Assembly (NCBI GenBank): GCA_947652605.1
Contig: OX393577.1
Location: 65,558,108 to 65,622,107 of the forward strand
Reading direction: 5' to 3'
Length of the DNA stretch: 64,000 bases
Source of the DNA: Elmis aenea
Lineage: Eukaryota; Arthropoda; Insecta; Coleoptera; Elmidae
Shown here: piece by piece, positions 1 to 49,800 of the stretch
How the letters are laid out: every line of letters starts with the position of its first letter
How positions within the stretch are numbered: the first letter of the stretch is position 1
Notes under the pieces: generated by a model
Told to the model about the DNA's origin: nothing
What the model saw: only the letters and a program-made list of their open reading frames with translations
Database searches by the model: none
Translations under genes and position numbers: made by a program

Positions 1-403
1 TCTCGAAGCCATCCTTTTTGTAAGAAATAATGTTGATCTGTTTGAAGAAAATATAAGAAACCATGCAGCCAATACCCAACATTAAAAAAAATCTAAAGCC
101 CGATTGCTTCAAATATACCTATCTTCAGAAAAATGTTGCCTCCACAATTATTGCTATATATAACAAATTAAACACATCACCTGAGAGTATAAAAAATCTT
201 CCCCTCCACGACTTGAAGAAAATATTAGGAAATGTTCTAATTTCTAAAGCTTACTATGGAGTTAGTGAATACCTTAATGACGCTTACTTTAAAAACTCTT
301 TTGAGTAAGTATAATTTTTGTGTGCATATATGTATACTATTATTATTGTGACATGTTCTACGCCTTTTTGGATATTTAGAACAAATAAAGATTATTATTA
401 TTA
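1..403 (+). mobile_element. 3' end of a Jockey/CR1-like non-LTR retrotransposon
   Basis: Frame 2 from base 2 reads LEAILFVRNNVDLFEENIRN. A frameshift then switches to the frame of 63-308 (SIKNLPLHDLKKILGN and AYYGVSEYLND), the C-terminal tail typical of Jockey/CR1-clade reverse transcriptases. It ends TAA at 306-308, followed by AATAAAG and an ATT microsatellite tail (about 383-402). It is 5' truncated by the window edge and frameshifted, so it is dead. Confidence 0.75.
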
Positions 404-1566
404 TGCCTAAACAAGTTTGAGTGTGCATAGCTGGGCGGCTGCTAGCCGTGCCGTACCGTACCAAAAAAACTTCGAAATCCAATTATTTTTCAAACATTTC
501 GGATTGTAAAGGTTTTTGTAGTAATAAATGCATACTCCTTGGCCGTTCAAATTCAAAACTCTTACTACATTTCAAGTAGGTAAGTCGTCGCTCATTCACT
601 CCGAATCGTCTCAACAAGTTGTCGAATTAGTTTCAAACTGAATCGAAACAGAATTACGCAATGGCACGTCCGTCTGCCGCCTTTTTTTACATTTCTTTAG
701 CTCCGGTTTATTCAATCAGCAAGGAAACTATGTTAATGGCAAACAGGAGCACCTCGGTATTGTTCTATTTCCGGATACGACAGAGCGAAAACGAGTTAAA
801 AGAAGCGGTCGTCGGTCTGCATCCGCCGTGGAAACAGAATTAGAACTAAAAATAAACAAAAGATATGTTAAGAGTTTGATGAGCTCCATGCAGAATAACG
901 TAAAACATGCCAAAATTCACGTAATTAACATCACATGCGTTTGATCAAACAAGATTTTATGGAGTATGCGCGCGTGTGAAGACGAAATAAGGCAAAAAGT
1001 GCTAAATGCATGGCGTGCAAAGTATTTAAAAGAAGTTAAAGCTACATATTAACAGCACATTCTTCAATTAGCCGTACTTAGCACTTAATAAGGAGTGTGT
1101 TCGTGTTTTTATATAAATAATTTAAAAGCGCAAATGTCTGTTATCGTGTTTATTATACAGCATCGTCATTCTAGCCGAGAAAAAATGCATAATGAACCCT
1201 TTTCGCTTTTAAAATTGGCACTATCTCTGTCTTGCATCATAGACCTTATTTTAACTTACAACAGGTGCATTCATCCACCCTTATACCACTGATAGATGGC
1301 TAAGAACCAACACTCTTCAATGCACCGTCACCAGTATTTTATGCTACACATTTTCATCCTTTTTTTAAAATTTAAATCATTTTTACAGATCGTAAGAATA
1401 CAGTTCCCCCAAAAATACATGAAAACATGCAAGAGTTTGTGTTTCATCAATCAAACATCATAATTTTGCCCTTATTTCTGTGCTCTTCTGCTAAACATTT
1501 AATTTCTTAAGCCTAAAAGTTTAATTGGTCGAGTTGTTTCTAAAAACTTGATCATAAATATGCCAT
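404..1566. other. Unassigned A+T-rich sequence
   Basis: No gene recognised. The part from about 560 to 850 is less A+T-rich and holds a 60-codon ORF (661-843) with no familiar motif and no donor that would lead in phase to the exon at 4358. It might be a decayed element or an upstream exon of something else. Confidence 0.3.
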
Positions 1567-2321
1567 GACTTAAGGGAGCCGCATGAAAAGTTGGAACATT
1601 CAAATTTGGAATGTTCAGATCTGGAAAATGCACCGATAGAATCATTCAAATCTTGAATACGTTCAACGCTGGAATCACTCAACGCAGGAATCGTGCAACG
1701 ATGGAACCACGCAACAGGGAATCGTTCATCGCTGGAAAGCTCAAATCTGGAATCCAGAAATTAAGAACTTTTGCTGTCCTCTATATTACAACAGCCAAAG
1801 AGTATAATGTCATTGCAGAACACTTCATTTTATATTTTGTCTTAACTATTGTATAGTGGAAGATAAAAACATCGTGTTATTGCATCTCAAGGGCTACGAA
1901 TTTGGGCAAAGTTGCGTAATTTATAATGCTTAAGTCAATTTCAAAAAGAAAGTAAAAAAAATTACCAAGTATCATAATTAGGTACGCAACTTTGCCCCAA
2001 TTTGTAGCCCTTGAGTTGCCATTAACACGATGTTTTTATCTTCCACTGTCCAATAGTTACGACAAAATATAAAACGAAGTGTTCTGTAATTATATTATAC
2101 TTTGGCTGTTTTAACATAGAGGGTAGCAAAAATTCTTAATATCTGGATTCCAGATTTGAGCTTTCCAGCGATGAACGATTCCCGTGTTGCGTGGTTCCAT
2201 CGTTGCATGATTCCTGCGTTGAGTGATTCAAGATTTGAATGATTCTAACGGTGCATTTTCCAGATTTGAACATTCCATATTTAAATGTTCCGGATATGAA
2301 TGGCTTACAGACTTAAGTGGC
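1567..2321. mobile_element. Foldback element, ~755 bp inverted repeat
   Basis: The left arm (about 1567-1960) is the near-perfect reverse complement of the right arm (about 1970-2321), with a centre near 1965. Each arm contains a run of imperfect ~16-bp units of the form GGAATnnTTCAAnnnT (about 1590-1760, and inverted at 2140-2290). No coding capacity. Confidence 0.75.
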
Positions 2322-3059
2322 CAACATTTGTATTATGTGTATCGATGGAATATACTTTCAATTTATAAAATTTACATTGGAATTTTTTTTCCGAATCTAT
2401 TCTGTTTTAATCGTTACTTCAATGTACGTCACATTTCTAATTATATTTACCGTTATTGTCACCTGGCGATGAATTATAATTAGATTTCCTTATGATAAAA
2501 TCGAAGTACCTGCACTTACAATTCAAGAGAGTATTAATTTGTTATGATCCAATATTTTGTATAACTTATTTGTTTAAAAAAGTTATGGCCGGTTACAAAA
2601 ATTGTGCCGTTAAACTGTAATTAATTAAAAACCAAATTATTTTTTGCGTTTTAATGAGCAATAAAAAGTTCGTTTTTAGTTTTTATTGAGTAATTATTTT
2701 GTTTGATTTAGGCTTATAATTTAAAACACGTGCGTTCTTTGATCGTAAATAACATTAGGTGGATTCTGGATTCTTTGTTTGTTTATTTTAGTGATTAAAT
2801 AAAGGAAATAGTCGCAGGCTGACCTAAATTGAAATATTTTGTGTTGGGTAATTTCAGTGACGATTAATTTACACATTAAGGCATTTTTACAGTGTATCCA
2901 CCTGAACAAAGTTCTGTCTGTAGTTTATTTTGCAAAATTTTGAGTAAAAATGTCCCTATCCAAAAATTCCTTCATCAAAATTCCGTGATGATTCTTACAT
3001 TTTGCATTTTTGAAATTCCCTTATCTTAGAACAAATATAAGTGCCCATAAATTTACGTT
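2322..3059. other. Unassigned A+T-rich sequence
   Basis: No ORF, repeat or RNA gene recognised. Confidence 0.3.
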
Positions 3060-3765
3060 CCTGGATGGACAGCAAAGTAGGAGAGGCGCAAAGTTTGAAC
3101 TGCTTATAGAGTTCCATCCTCTATATGAATTTGATGAGAGTGGATGAATTCAACTATTTAAGAGTCACTTTATCAGACAATGAAGAAGAGGGAACTAAGA
3201 TAGATACAAGAAAGAATTATCAATGGCTCAAATTGTCTAGTGGCATTAGTTCATAATATAATCAGGTCTGAGAGTATCTGGAAGGTAAAAATTAATATCC
3301 ACAAAACAATTATAAGACCAATAATTATGTGTGGGAGTGAAATGTGGAAAATGAATCAAAAAGAAGGAAAAATATTACAGGTCTGGAAAAGGAAGGTACC
3401 ACGGAAGATATTTAAAGGAAAAAGGAAAGAGAACAATGGGAAAAAAGAACAAATTAGGTAGGTACTGGAAAAATTATGTAATATGTTAGGCCCAACAAAC
3501 GAGGTAGCTGGGGCATATATCAAGATTGTCGGAGAAAAGAACAACGAAACAAGTTCTTGAGGGAGGCGCAACGCGGCGAAAGACGAGGAGAAGACCCCGG
3601 CAAAATGGTTAGAGGCGGTTGAAAAGGATCTGAAGGAACGAGTGGTTAAAGAATGGAAAAAAACTGGCAAAGATTAAAAAATAATGGAGGAGAACATGTT
3701 ACAAAGCTATGGGCCAGCTTGACCTGAAGAGCTGATAAAATAAAAATAATAATCAAGAAGACCTC
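3060..3765 (+). mobile_element. Decayed non-LTR retrotransposon 3' fragment
   Basis: Remnants of the end of a LINE ORF in shifting frames: FNYLRVTLSDNEEEGTKID near 3146, then INIHKTIIRPIIMCGSEMWK (3298-3357), then a tail with KDLKER, KEW and GQLDL remnants near 3620-3725. These resemble the post-RT region of RTE-like and related elements. Many stops and frameshifts. It ends in an AATAAAAATAATAAT tail near 3755. Confidence 0.7.
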
Positions 3766-3802
3766 AAGGAGACAAAGTGAAGGGTGATTCTGTTAAATAA
3801 TA

Positions 3803-4195
3803 GTATATTACATAACAAGAGTTGTAAGAAGCATTTTACGCACGAGTAGAAAAGTTGCGCACCGAGCCGCGTAGCGGCGAGTGCGTAATAATTGCTTTAC
3901 AACTCGTGTTATGTAGCATACTTTTTCTACGATCACCTACGATTTTAACGGCTTTCTGGCTAATATGCACATATAATTACGTTGTCTTGTCTTTGACGTA
4001 AGCCTACTTTAACATTTCTAGACAAGTGTGCGTTATAACTCACTTACTAGGCATGCAGGAAGTCTTTGACGTGAGTCTGCATTGATCATTTTCTTAAAAA
4101 ACCGTGCTTTTTGCTTATCGTGCGTAAGGACCCACTTACTATGCATGCAGGCTGTACGGTAGAAGTCATTTACATTAGTGGTCGTAGAAAAAATA
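3803..4195. repeat. Hairpin element with GC-rich core, plus adjacent inverted-repeat segment
   Basis: TATTACATAAC...GAGTTGTAA at about 3808-3830 pairs with TTTACAACTCGTGTTATGTA at 3895-3914. The loop holds a GC-rich block near 3860-3890 (gccgcgtagcggcgagtgcg). Next to it, TTTTTCTACGATCAC (about 3922) and GTGGTCGTAGAAAAAA (about 4178) form a second inverted pair, enclosing two direct copies of a CACTTACTA-GCATGCAGG block. Confidence 0.5.
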
Positions 4196-4357
4196 CCATG
4201 ACTTTGCTGATATTTGGCTTCGTTCTAGGCTAAGCCAGAAAATTATCAATGTCCCCTTGTACGTCACATATATTCGTAAATAATTTTAAGAACTTCTATT
4301 ATTTTATTGTTTTCTACAAAAATGTTTATTTTTCTAATGGATGATACTTCTTTACAG

Positions 4358-41696
<37,339 letters not shown>

Positions 41697-42098
41697 TATT
41701 CCGTTGTGCTGCGGATATATTTCACTAGTGAATTTCATTGATTTTGTCGGATGAAATTAACGTGATCACACAAATTGTTTTGAACGATCGTTTTCGAAAC
41801 GTTAAATAATTTTCTCTTGAATATTGTATCGCTTATAGTAACAGAAACTTAAAAATAATGAAAAGGAAGCATTACTGAAGTGGGAAGAACATTCTTGACT
41901 GTGTAAACGGTTAATGTTTTATATTGTTGCGCGGAATTGGTGTGGTGACAGGTTTTTAAAAGAAAAAGTTTTGAAGGTGCAAACATTACTGTAGTAAAGA
42001 CACATTTTATGTATTTTAGTTAATGCTGGGGGTATGCTGAAACTAATCAATTGGTTCTAAAGCCTCATTCTTTCTAGTGCCAGGACCATATTCTAGAC

Positions 42099-42291
42099 CA
42101 ATGTTTCTCAAACTTTTACCTTTGAGGACCCCATTCCAAAATTAAAAGCCTTACAGAGGACCCCAATGAATTGTTTTGTAAACAATAATGTTTGCTTTTC
42201 TATTTTATAGTTTTTTTGAACTTTATGGAAAGGCTAGAGGCATTCAGAGACCCCCCAGGGGTCCATGGACCATACCTCTAGAAACACTGTG
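42099..42291. mobile_element. hAT-like MITE with perfect 8-bp target duplication in the PHLDB 3' UTR
   Basis: It starts caatgtttctcaaac and ends tagaaacactgtg. TTCTAGAC flanks both sides exactly (42091-42098 and 42292-42299). The element is 193 bp with ggaccccat/ggggtcc-type subterminal blocks and no ORF. Confidence 0.82.
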
Positions 42292-42299
42292 TTCTAGAC

Positions 42300-42800
42300 T
42301 CCAACCGACTCCTTTTCTTCTGGTCTATGCCTCACTTCGTTTTCTCATCTTGTTCTTGGTCCACCTCTCCTTTTTCCCTCAAAGTTCGTTTTCCATACCA
42401 TTTTTGCGCACCTGGTTTCTGGCATGCATAGTAGATGTACCAAGAACTAGGTGATTATGTTTCGCCGTCTCCATCATTGGTTAAATGTGAGAATGTGACA
42501 CATCTCTCCAGCTGACTCATTTTTCTTCTAGTGTATGCTTCACTTCATTTTCCTATTTTGTTCTTAGTCTTTCTCTCCTTCTTTTTCCCTCAAACTTCGC
42601 TTTTCCATGTTGTTCTTGATCTTCCTCTACTTCTTCTTCCCTCAAGCTTCGTTTTCCCATTTTGTTCTTGGTCAACCTCTACTCTTTTTTCCCTCGAACT
42701 TCGTTTTCCATTTTGTTCTTGATCCTCTTCTACTTCTTTTTCCCTTAAATTTAGCTTTCCATCCCATTTTTGCGCACCTGCTTTCTGACATGCGTAGTAG
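42300..42800 (-). repeat. Pyrimidine-rich tract from a LINE tail, with ~52-bp tandem units
   Basis: acacatctctccagctgact (about 42499) matches the same block at 31189, so this is the same minus-strand LINE family. The segment ttccatn(t)tgttcttg...ctctactt...tccctcaa-cttcg is repeated about four times between 42600 and 42760 with a period near 52 bp. The ORFs over it are repeat shadows. Confidence 0.55.
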
Positions 42801-43601
42801 CTGTCCCAGACATCTTAATTGGTTCTTCTCCATCTTTTTTCTTTATGTCTTTTACTCCTAGACTTTTGCTGTAATTAAAATACGTAATTTCATTGCTAAT
42901 GGCATAAACAAGCAAATAACTGAACGGTTCCTCATAGCACCCTGATTTTATTGATTACAAGTGTTTATTGTAGCATATCCCACAGTATTAGGAATTTTTA
43001 ATAATTTAATGTGTGAAATTTGCATCGTTCTGTAATGTTTTCTGAATTAATTGTATATAAAGATACAAAACCGAAAAATCTGTTTCAGTTTTGTGCAAGT
43101 GTATATGTTTGTCACAACAACCAAAATTTGTAGGTAGTCTAATGTATTATCAATGTTTTATAAAGGCTTCGTTTTATCCGAAAAATATGTAAATATTAAT
43201 TAATTTTAAATTTGTTTTCTTTGTTAGCCATTGTATTTGGTTGTAGATTTAGTTACCATAATGATTTAAATAGATCTGCTCATATATTGTCAGCTACACT
43301 GCAGTATTTTTAAGTGCCTCGATAAATTTTAATATATTATAATTGGATTACAAAAATCAGTGCCTTTTTGAGACTGTTTTGTAACGAAAATTATGTACAT
43401 GTGTGTATGCTATTTTATAAAAGTTATACATTTTAAGACTGTTTATAATAATCATTAGTAACATGTGTTTTAATATTTTTTAAATAAACGTTTTACCATG
43501 CTTTTGTTAATGAATTTACTGCTATAAACACAGTTTTTACAATAACATTTATTGGGATATTAAAAACATTGCCAAATAATGTGTAAACACCTAAAGAAAT
43601 A

Positions 43602-45107
43602 GGCAACCCTCAATTCATAAATGCTATGCGCAGCTGCATATCCAAAATTTAACAAAAATTAGGCTGTAACCTCCTTCACTTTCTGTGATCCTAATACTCC
43701 TGATACAAAATTTCAAGAAATCGCGTTCGAAAACTATCAAATAAATTCAAAATCGGACTTGAGGATAGCATTATTTAAATTATCTACTGTACCGTATTAT
43801 TTAAATAATACTGCAGTACATTATTTGAATAACCTACTTAAATAATACACTATAATAGATTATTTAAATAATACTGCATTAGATTATTTAAATAATGCAC
43901 TATAGTAGATTATTTAAATAACCTACAGCAGTATTATTTAAATAATCTACTATAGTGTATTATTTAAATAACCTACTGCAGTATTATTTAAATAATTTAC
44001 TATGCAGTATTGTTAAAATAATCTACTATAGTGTATTATTTAAATAATCTACATAGTGTATTATTTAAATAGTCTACTATAGTGTATTATTTAAATAGCC
44101 TGCTATAGTGTATTATTTAAATAATCTTCTATAGTGTATTATTTACATAAACTACTGCAGTATTATTTAAATAATCTATTATAGGGTATTATATAAATAA
44201 TCTACTACAGTATTATTTAAATAACCTACTGCAGTATTATTTAAATAATCTACTATAGTGTATTATATAAATAATCTACTAGTGTATTATTTAAATAATC
44301 TACTATAGTGTATTATTTAAATAATCTACTATAGTGTATTATTTAAATAACCTACTGCAGTATTATTTAAATAATCTACTATAGTGTATTATATAAATGA
44401 TCTACTACAGTGTATTATATAAATAATCTATTACAGTGTATTATTTAAATAATCTACTATAGTGTATTATTTAAATAATCTACTATAGTATATTATTTAA
44501 ATAACCTACTGCAGTATTATTTATTTATTGAAATGAAACCATTGCTGGGGCTATAAATAATACAGATTTTGTAAACACTAGTGACGTTACATCAATTTAT
44601 GCGATTCTGGTCCTTAAGTCCGATTACCTTTTGCCTCCTTTAACTTCTGTGATCCTGATACTCTAAATTCAAATTTATTGAAATGAAACCGTTGCTGGGG
44701 CTATATAAAATAAAAATTTTGTAAACACTAGTGACGTCACATCAATTTATGCGATTCTGGTCCTTAAGTCCGATTACCTTGTCCTCCTTTAATTTCTGTG
44801 ATCCTGATACTCCAAATTCAAATTTATTGACACGAAACCATTGCTGGGGCTATAATGAAAATTTTGTAAACACTAGTGACGTCACCATTTATGCGATTCT
44901 GATCCTTAAGTTTGATTTTGAATCATTTGTCAAGTTTTCAATGGCGATTTTGTATCAGGAGTATCAGGATCACAGAAAGTGAAGGAGGTTACAGCGTAAT
45001 ACAAATCTATGGTGGTAATGCAGTTTCCTGTAATTTTGCTAGTTTCCTATAATTCTGATAAATTTTGGATACGAAATTTTGCTTTACTTTCGTGAATTGA
45101 GGGTTGC
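43602..45107. mobile_element. TIR element (~1.5 kb) containing a palindromic tandem array
   Basis: The ends ggcaaccctcaattca and tgaattgagggttgcc are perfect 16-bp inverted repeats. Subterminal inverted blocks follow (cctccttcactttctgtgat with tcacagaaagtgaaggaggt). Inside are the ATTATTTAAATAAT array (about 43780-44525) and three direct ~150-bp copies (from about 44521, 44670 and 44817) with ccattgctggggctata and cactagtgacgt. No transposase; superfamily not recognised. Confidence 0.8.
43779..44525. repeat. Tandem array of ~26-bp palindromic units
   Basis: The unit is attatttaaataat followed by c(t/c)actatagtgt or ctactgcagt. Both the 14-bp A/T core and the ctatag/ctgcag spacer are self-complementary. 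Roughly 28 units with minor length variation. Confidence 0.9.
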
Positions 45108-45174
45108 CGTTTTCACAGTTTTCTTTGGTTGATGGTGTATTAAATAAACTAAAAGCACATTATTTTGAAATGTT

Positions 45175-46893
45175 TTTATTATTTCAAGACATGTTACAAT
45201 TTTTGAGTGATATTACATATGAAAACTTGCTTATAATTATGATACAATTAAAAATAACACTCAAACTTTATAACTGACTGTTTAAGTAATTACAACTTTG
45301 CAAGTTTAATTTTTTTTTAAATAAATTTATTACAATTAAAATATTGTCTAGAGACCTTTCACATCGGTCAGGGGTAACATTTATTACTTATACGAATGTT
45401 TTAAACACAAATTATCATTTTTAACATATCTCAAGCACTGTTGGAGTTTTTAAAACTTGTCATCACTCATAACTAGCCATTCAATGCAAATTTATTCACA
45501 AACACGAATATTCCATTTTTAATACAACAATTTAATTACATTATAATATTAATAAGCGTTAACATAGGTAATGAAATAACAATTTTTAAGCAACATTACA
45601 ACTGAAAACTCGTTCATAATTATGACATGATTAAATATACAAAAAATTCATTATTACCTGTTTTAATAATTAACACTTAACCAGCACTTTCAGTTTGATA
45701 AAAACTTTAACAATTACATTTATAACATTGCCTGAAGAACTTTTACATTGATCAGTGATAACATTTAAAACACAATAAAATTATTAATGCTCCTAAATAC
45801 AAGTTTACACTGATTTATGTAAAACATTAACAGCAATATTTAAATAGTAATGTTATCATTTTTAATACATCTCTAAACACTGTTGGAAGTGTTAAAAATT
45901 ATTAACACCTAATACCTATACATTCAGTATAAATTTATTGAAAAGCATACATAAATTTCCTACTTTTAAAACAATAGTCGTATAGACAATAGTGGTATGC
46001 TGCTAGTATCCACTGGTTACCAAAAATTTTGAAATTGGGCAAATGGTTAAAATAATGTTATGAAAATCAAAGAACAACTAGAAAATATAATAATTAATTG
46101 TAATTTGTAAGTATATTAAAAGCGTATGTTTAATTTCTAATTTTGCCTGGGGAGGGACAAGTGGAAACCGATTGTTAATTGTTTTTAATTCCACTACTGC
46201 TTATAAAGATGAGACATAAATATTTTTATTACATAAAAATGAAAGGTTGCTTAAAATTTACATCAGGAATATCAAACTGATGACAAGTTTAGATTTGCTG
46301 TTGAATTTGTTACTGTCCAAGTTTTATAACTCATCTGTGTTAAAAATACGCTCTGAATATATGGCCTTTAAACTTTGGAGCCTGTTATCGTATCTCTAAT
46401 AACTCATGCTCGGTTTACAATGTTTAATTAAAGTAAAATGTACACAAATCTAAAATTTCTGAAGAACAACAAATTCTTACATACAACAGCTACAATTTAC
46501 AATCAAGTTAATAAGTCTATTAATTTCTATCTGTAATGTAACTTTTGCAAGACTAGTATTGTATTTCATCTAATCTAAGCCACCTTCAATTTTAAATTCA
46601 AATCATGAAAAGTGAAAATCAAGTGTATCTTGCAATCGATAGAATACAATCCAAATTGTAACTAAATATTAAATAGGAGAATAAGGGAAGTTTTGTACTT
46701 AATACGGCATAATTTATAACAAACCCTGCCTTAAAAGAATTGACTACAAACAAGAAAATGGATCGTCTATGTTGTGGGCTTCTATAGCTGAGGTCCTGTG
46801 GACTGACTTGATTTCCAGGTTGAAACGGTGTCGAAGATTCCTTAGCAGACACTTTGTTTGTTTTCATTTCTGATGTCTTCTATGTTGGTTCTC
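45175..46893 (-). other. Candidate 3' UTR of minus-strand transcript, containing an old tandem duplication
   Basis: A minus-strand AATAAA lies at 45175-45180. Blocks near 45190-45540 recur diverged near 45590-45960 in the same order (cataattatga, catcggtcag/cattgatcag, cactgttgga, aaatttatt), so the segment arose from a duplication of about 400-450 bp. No ORF; nothing else recognised. Confidence 0.35.
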
Positions 46894-49800
46894 TTAAGGA
46901 AACTGGAGATCGTAATCTGGAACTGAAAAAAAATCAAACTAAAAAACTCGGCATAAAATAATGTGTTACAATACGATGTTTTGTTGCATGTCTATACCCA
47001 CCTTAACATTTTAATAAACGCAATTAGAAGCGCATATCAGAGAGTTAGAGCTACAGTACAAATTGCAGGACAAAGATCAAATGAATTCAGAATGAATAAA
47101 GGAATTAAACAAGGAGACAGCCTAAACCCATTATTATTTATTACTTTTATGGATAACATAGGTAAACGAATTAAAGAAAATCATAAACACTGAACACTGG
47201 AATCGGATACAGAAATCTAGAACTAATTAAATTGAATAGCCAATTATACACAGATGACGTGGTAATAATAGCAAATACAAAAAACAAAATGCAAAAGTTT
47301 GTGAACGTATGGACTGAAGAAATTGAGGACATGAAAATGGAATGGAAACGAAAAATAAAAAGACAATCAGAACAACAACAAAATAAAATGTAAAAACAAT
47401 ATACTGGAAAGAGTAACAACATACGAATACTTTGAAAGCTCAATAACAAAGGATGGGAAAATAGATGCCGAATTAACAAATAGAGTGAAAAAATCAACAA
47501 AAATATATTACTCGTTAAACAAAACAATACTAAGACAGAAAGACATCGACATAAAGGTGAAAATAAAAATACCTAATATGGCAACATTACCAACAATAAC
47601 TTACGCATCCGAAAACTGGACACTAAGGAAAAAAGACAAGGCTAAAATTACCACCATCGAAATGAAACACTGTAGAAAAATTGCGGAGAAAACTAAATGG
47701 GGCAGAATAAAAAACCAAAACATTAGAGAAATAGCAGAACAAGAACCAATAATAGAAAAGGAAAAACAAAACTAAACTGGTATGGCCATACAGTAAGAAT
47801 GAAACCTGACAGAATCACGAGAAAAATAATGGAAATTGGAAAACCAGCCACAAAACAAAGAGGGAGACCAAGAAGAAAATGGATGGATCAAATAAGAGAA
47901 ATAGGGTTAGAAAAAGAAAAAATTGTAGAAGAAATAAAAACACTAGCAAAAGATAGAAGGACATGGTGGAAATGAACTCAGAACACGAAACCACCCTCCG
48001 ACGCCTGAAAAGGCAAAAGAAGACGAAGAAATAGATTATATCATAACATTCTTGGACTCTTCCACTCATTCTACGTAACTATTGTAAACAAGGCAAAACT
48101 AACTGAGAAACACTGAATGACCCAAAAATGACATCTAAAACTTGTCAACGAAATAAAAATTCCTTAAATAAACATTTGTTTTATCCTACTATCACCTAAA
48201 AAGGGCGATTTAATGATTTTTAGACATTTACATAAATAGTCTACAGTTTGTAATCGAGTAAAAATGCGATCAGCTATAAGTCTACTTTAGAACTTGTAAA
48301 AAGACTTACTATTCACAAAGATGATTGCAGTGAAGTACATGCATCGATGATGGAAAGAAAAGGGTGCTCTAACTTGCGGACAATTTCGACTTGTGGCATC
48401 AGTCTGGAACTCCATGGTATGCTTGTATATTATCGTCATGGAACGGCTGATCTCTATAAAAATGTATTGTGGCATTAGGTACACTTCAACAAAATATAAA
48501 ACATGCAATTTATTTACTTATGAAAATGTTTGGAATATTAATATCACGCAACTTATAAAAGGTGGTTTTGAATAACCACAATTTAATTCAAATAGCAAAC
48601 ACTCGTACCACTATTTTAATGTACAGGGTGTCCCAGTTAACTTGAACAGCATGGGGATCTCTTAAACGGTAAGAGATACAGAGTTGGCTAAATGGGTCAA
48701 AATGATCTATGATTTAAGAGCAACTATTCTATGAAAAAAAAACTTGAAAAAAATTTACAGTTTTTGGGCTATTCGTAAAAAACAAAAAAATGACGTTTTC
48801 GATTTTTGCTTATAACTTGCTTATTTAAAATCATACCCAAAATATTTTTCGACATTATTAGGACACTTTTTTGCGTAGAATTGAAATTAGTTAATAAATT
48901 TTACCTATCTTCATTTGTTTTTGTTATTTTAACATCAACTTTCTTATTTTAAATACGGGTCGTAGTTGGCTATGACACCATTAAAAAGAGATTTTTTTTC
49001 TCGTTTCATTGATGTATGGGTTGTTAGGTTTATTTTTAAAAATAAGCAAGTTATAGCAATATTATTGTATTTGTTAAGTTTAATCAAAGCCGCCATTGGA
49101 AAACAAAACAAAACATCACATAAATAAACTAGCTGAACTTAATTAAACACAAATAAACCTAAATAATTTAAGAATTTTTCAAATTACATAATAATTTATG
49201 TTTTTCCAATTACTGTCACTATTGAATCTAAATTATAACATGCGTTCAAAGTGTAGCTCACTCTCCATGTGCAATACAAATTTGAGATCTGCACATTGTA
49301 GGTAATAATGTTTTTCTTTTTATTTGATAAACTTTTGTTAAACTATCCAATCTTAATTTTGTAATTGTGTTCAGCTGTCTTTTTATGATTAGCTGTTTTA
49401 AGAACATTTTATCAAGCAGAAAGTAATATGCATAAGAAATAATTGTTATCTACAAAGTGCAGATCTCAAATTTGCATTGCTCATGGAGAGTGGGCTGCAC
49501 TTTGAACGCATGTTATAATTTAGATTCAATAGTAATAGTAATTGGAAAAACATAAATTATTATGTAATTTGAAAAATATCTTAAATTATTTAGGTTTATT
49601 TGTGTTTAATTAAGTACAGCTAGTTTATTTACGTGATGTTTTGTTTTGTTTTCCAATGGCCACTTTGATTAAACTTAACAAATACAATAATATTGCTATA
49701 ACTTGCTTATTTTTAAAAATAAACCTAACAACCCATACATCAATGAAACGAGAGAAAAAATCTCTTTTTAATGGCGTCATAGCCAACTACGACCCGTATT

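Larger units (their letters stand above)
41697..43510 (+). other. PHLDB 3' UTR
   Basis: Untranslated sequence after the stop. The best poly(A) signal is AATAAA at 43483-43488, so the mRNA probably ends near 43.5 kb. The UTR carries a hAT-like MITE (42099-42291) and a pyrimidine-rich tract from a minus-strand LINE tail (about 42300-42800). Confidence 0.55.

Noticed and set aside
63..308. 81-codon ORF as an independent gene
   Set aside because: It is the frameshifted C-terminal end of a Jockey/CR1-like LINE, with the upstream frame continuing from base 2.
661..843. 60-codon ORF beginning MARPSAAFF as first exon of PHLDB
   Set aside because: No donor in the required phase, and no similarity to the missing FHA start. 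Left as unassigned sequence.
42188..42861. Overlapping Phe/Leu-rich ORFs as membrane proteins
   Set aside because: They translate a pyrimidine-rich tandem tract derived from a minus-strand LINE tail.
48287..48508. A protein-kinase-like reading (QVEIVRKLEHPF) on the minus strand
   Set aside because: That frame is short, closed by TGA before the donor, and lacks other kinase motifs in neighbouring islands. The resemblance is likely chance.
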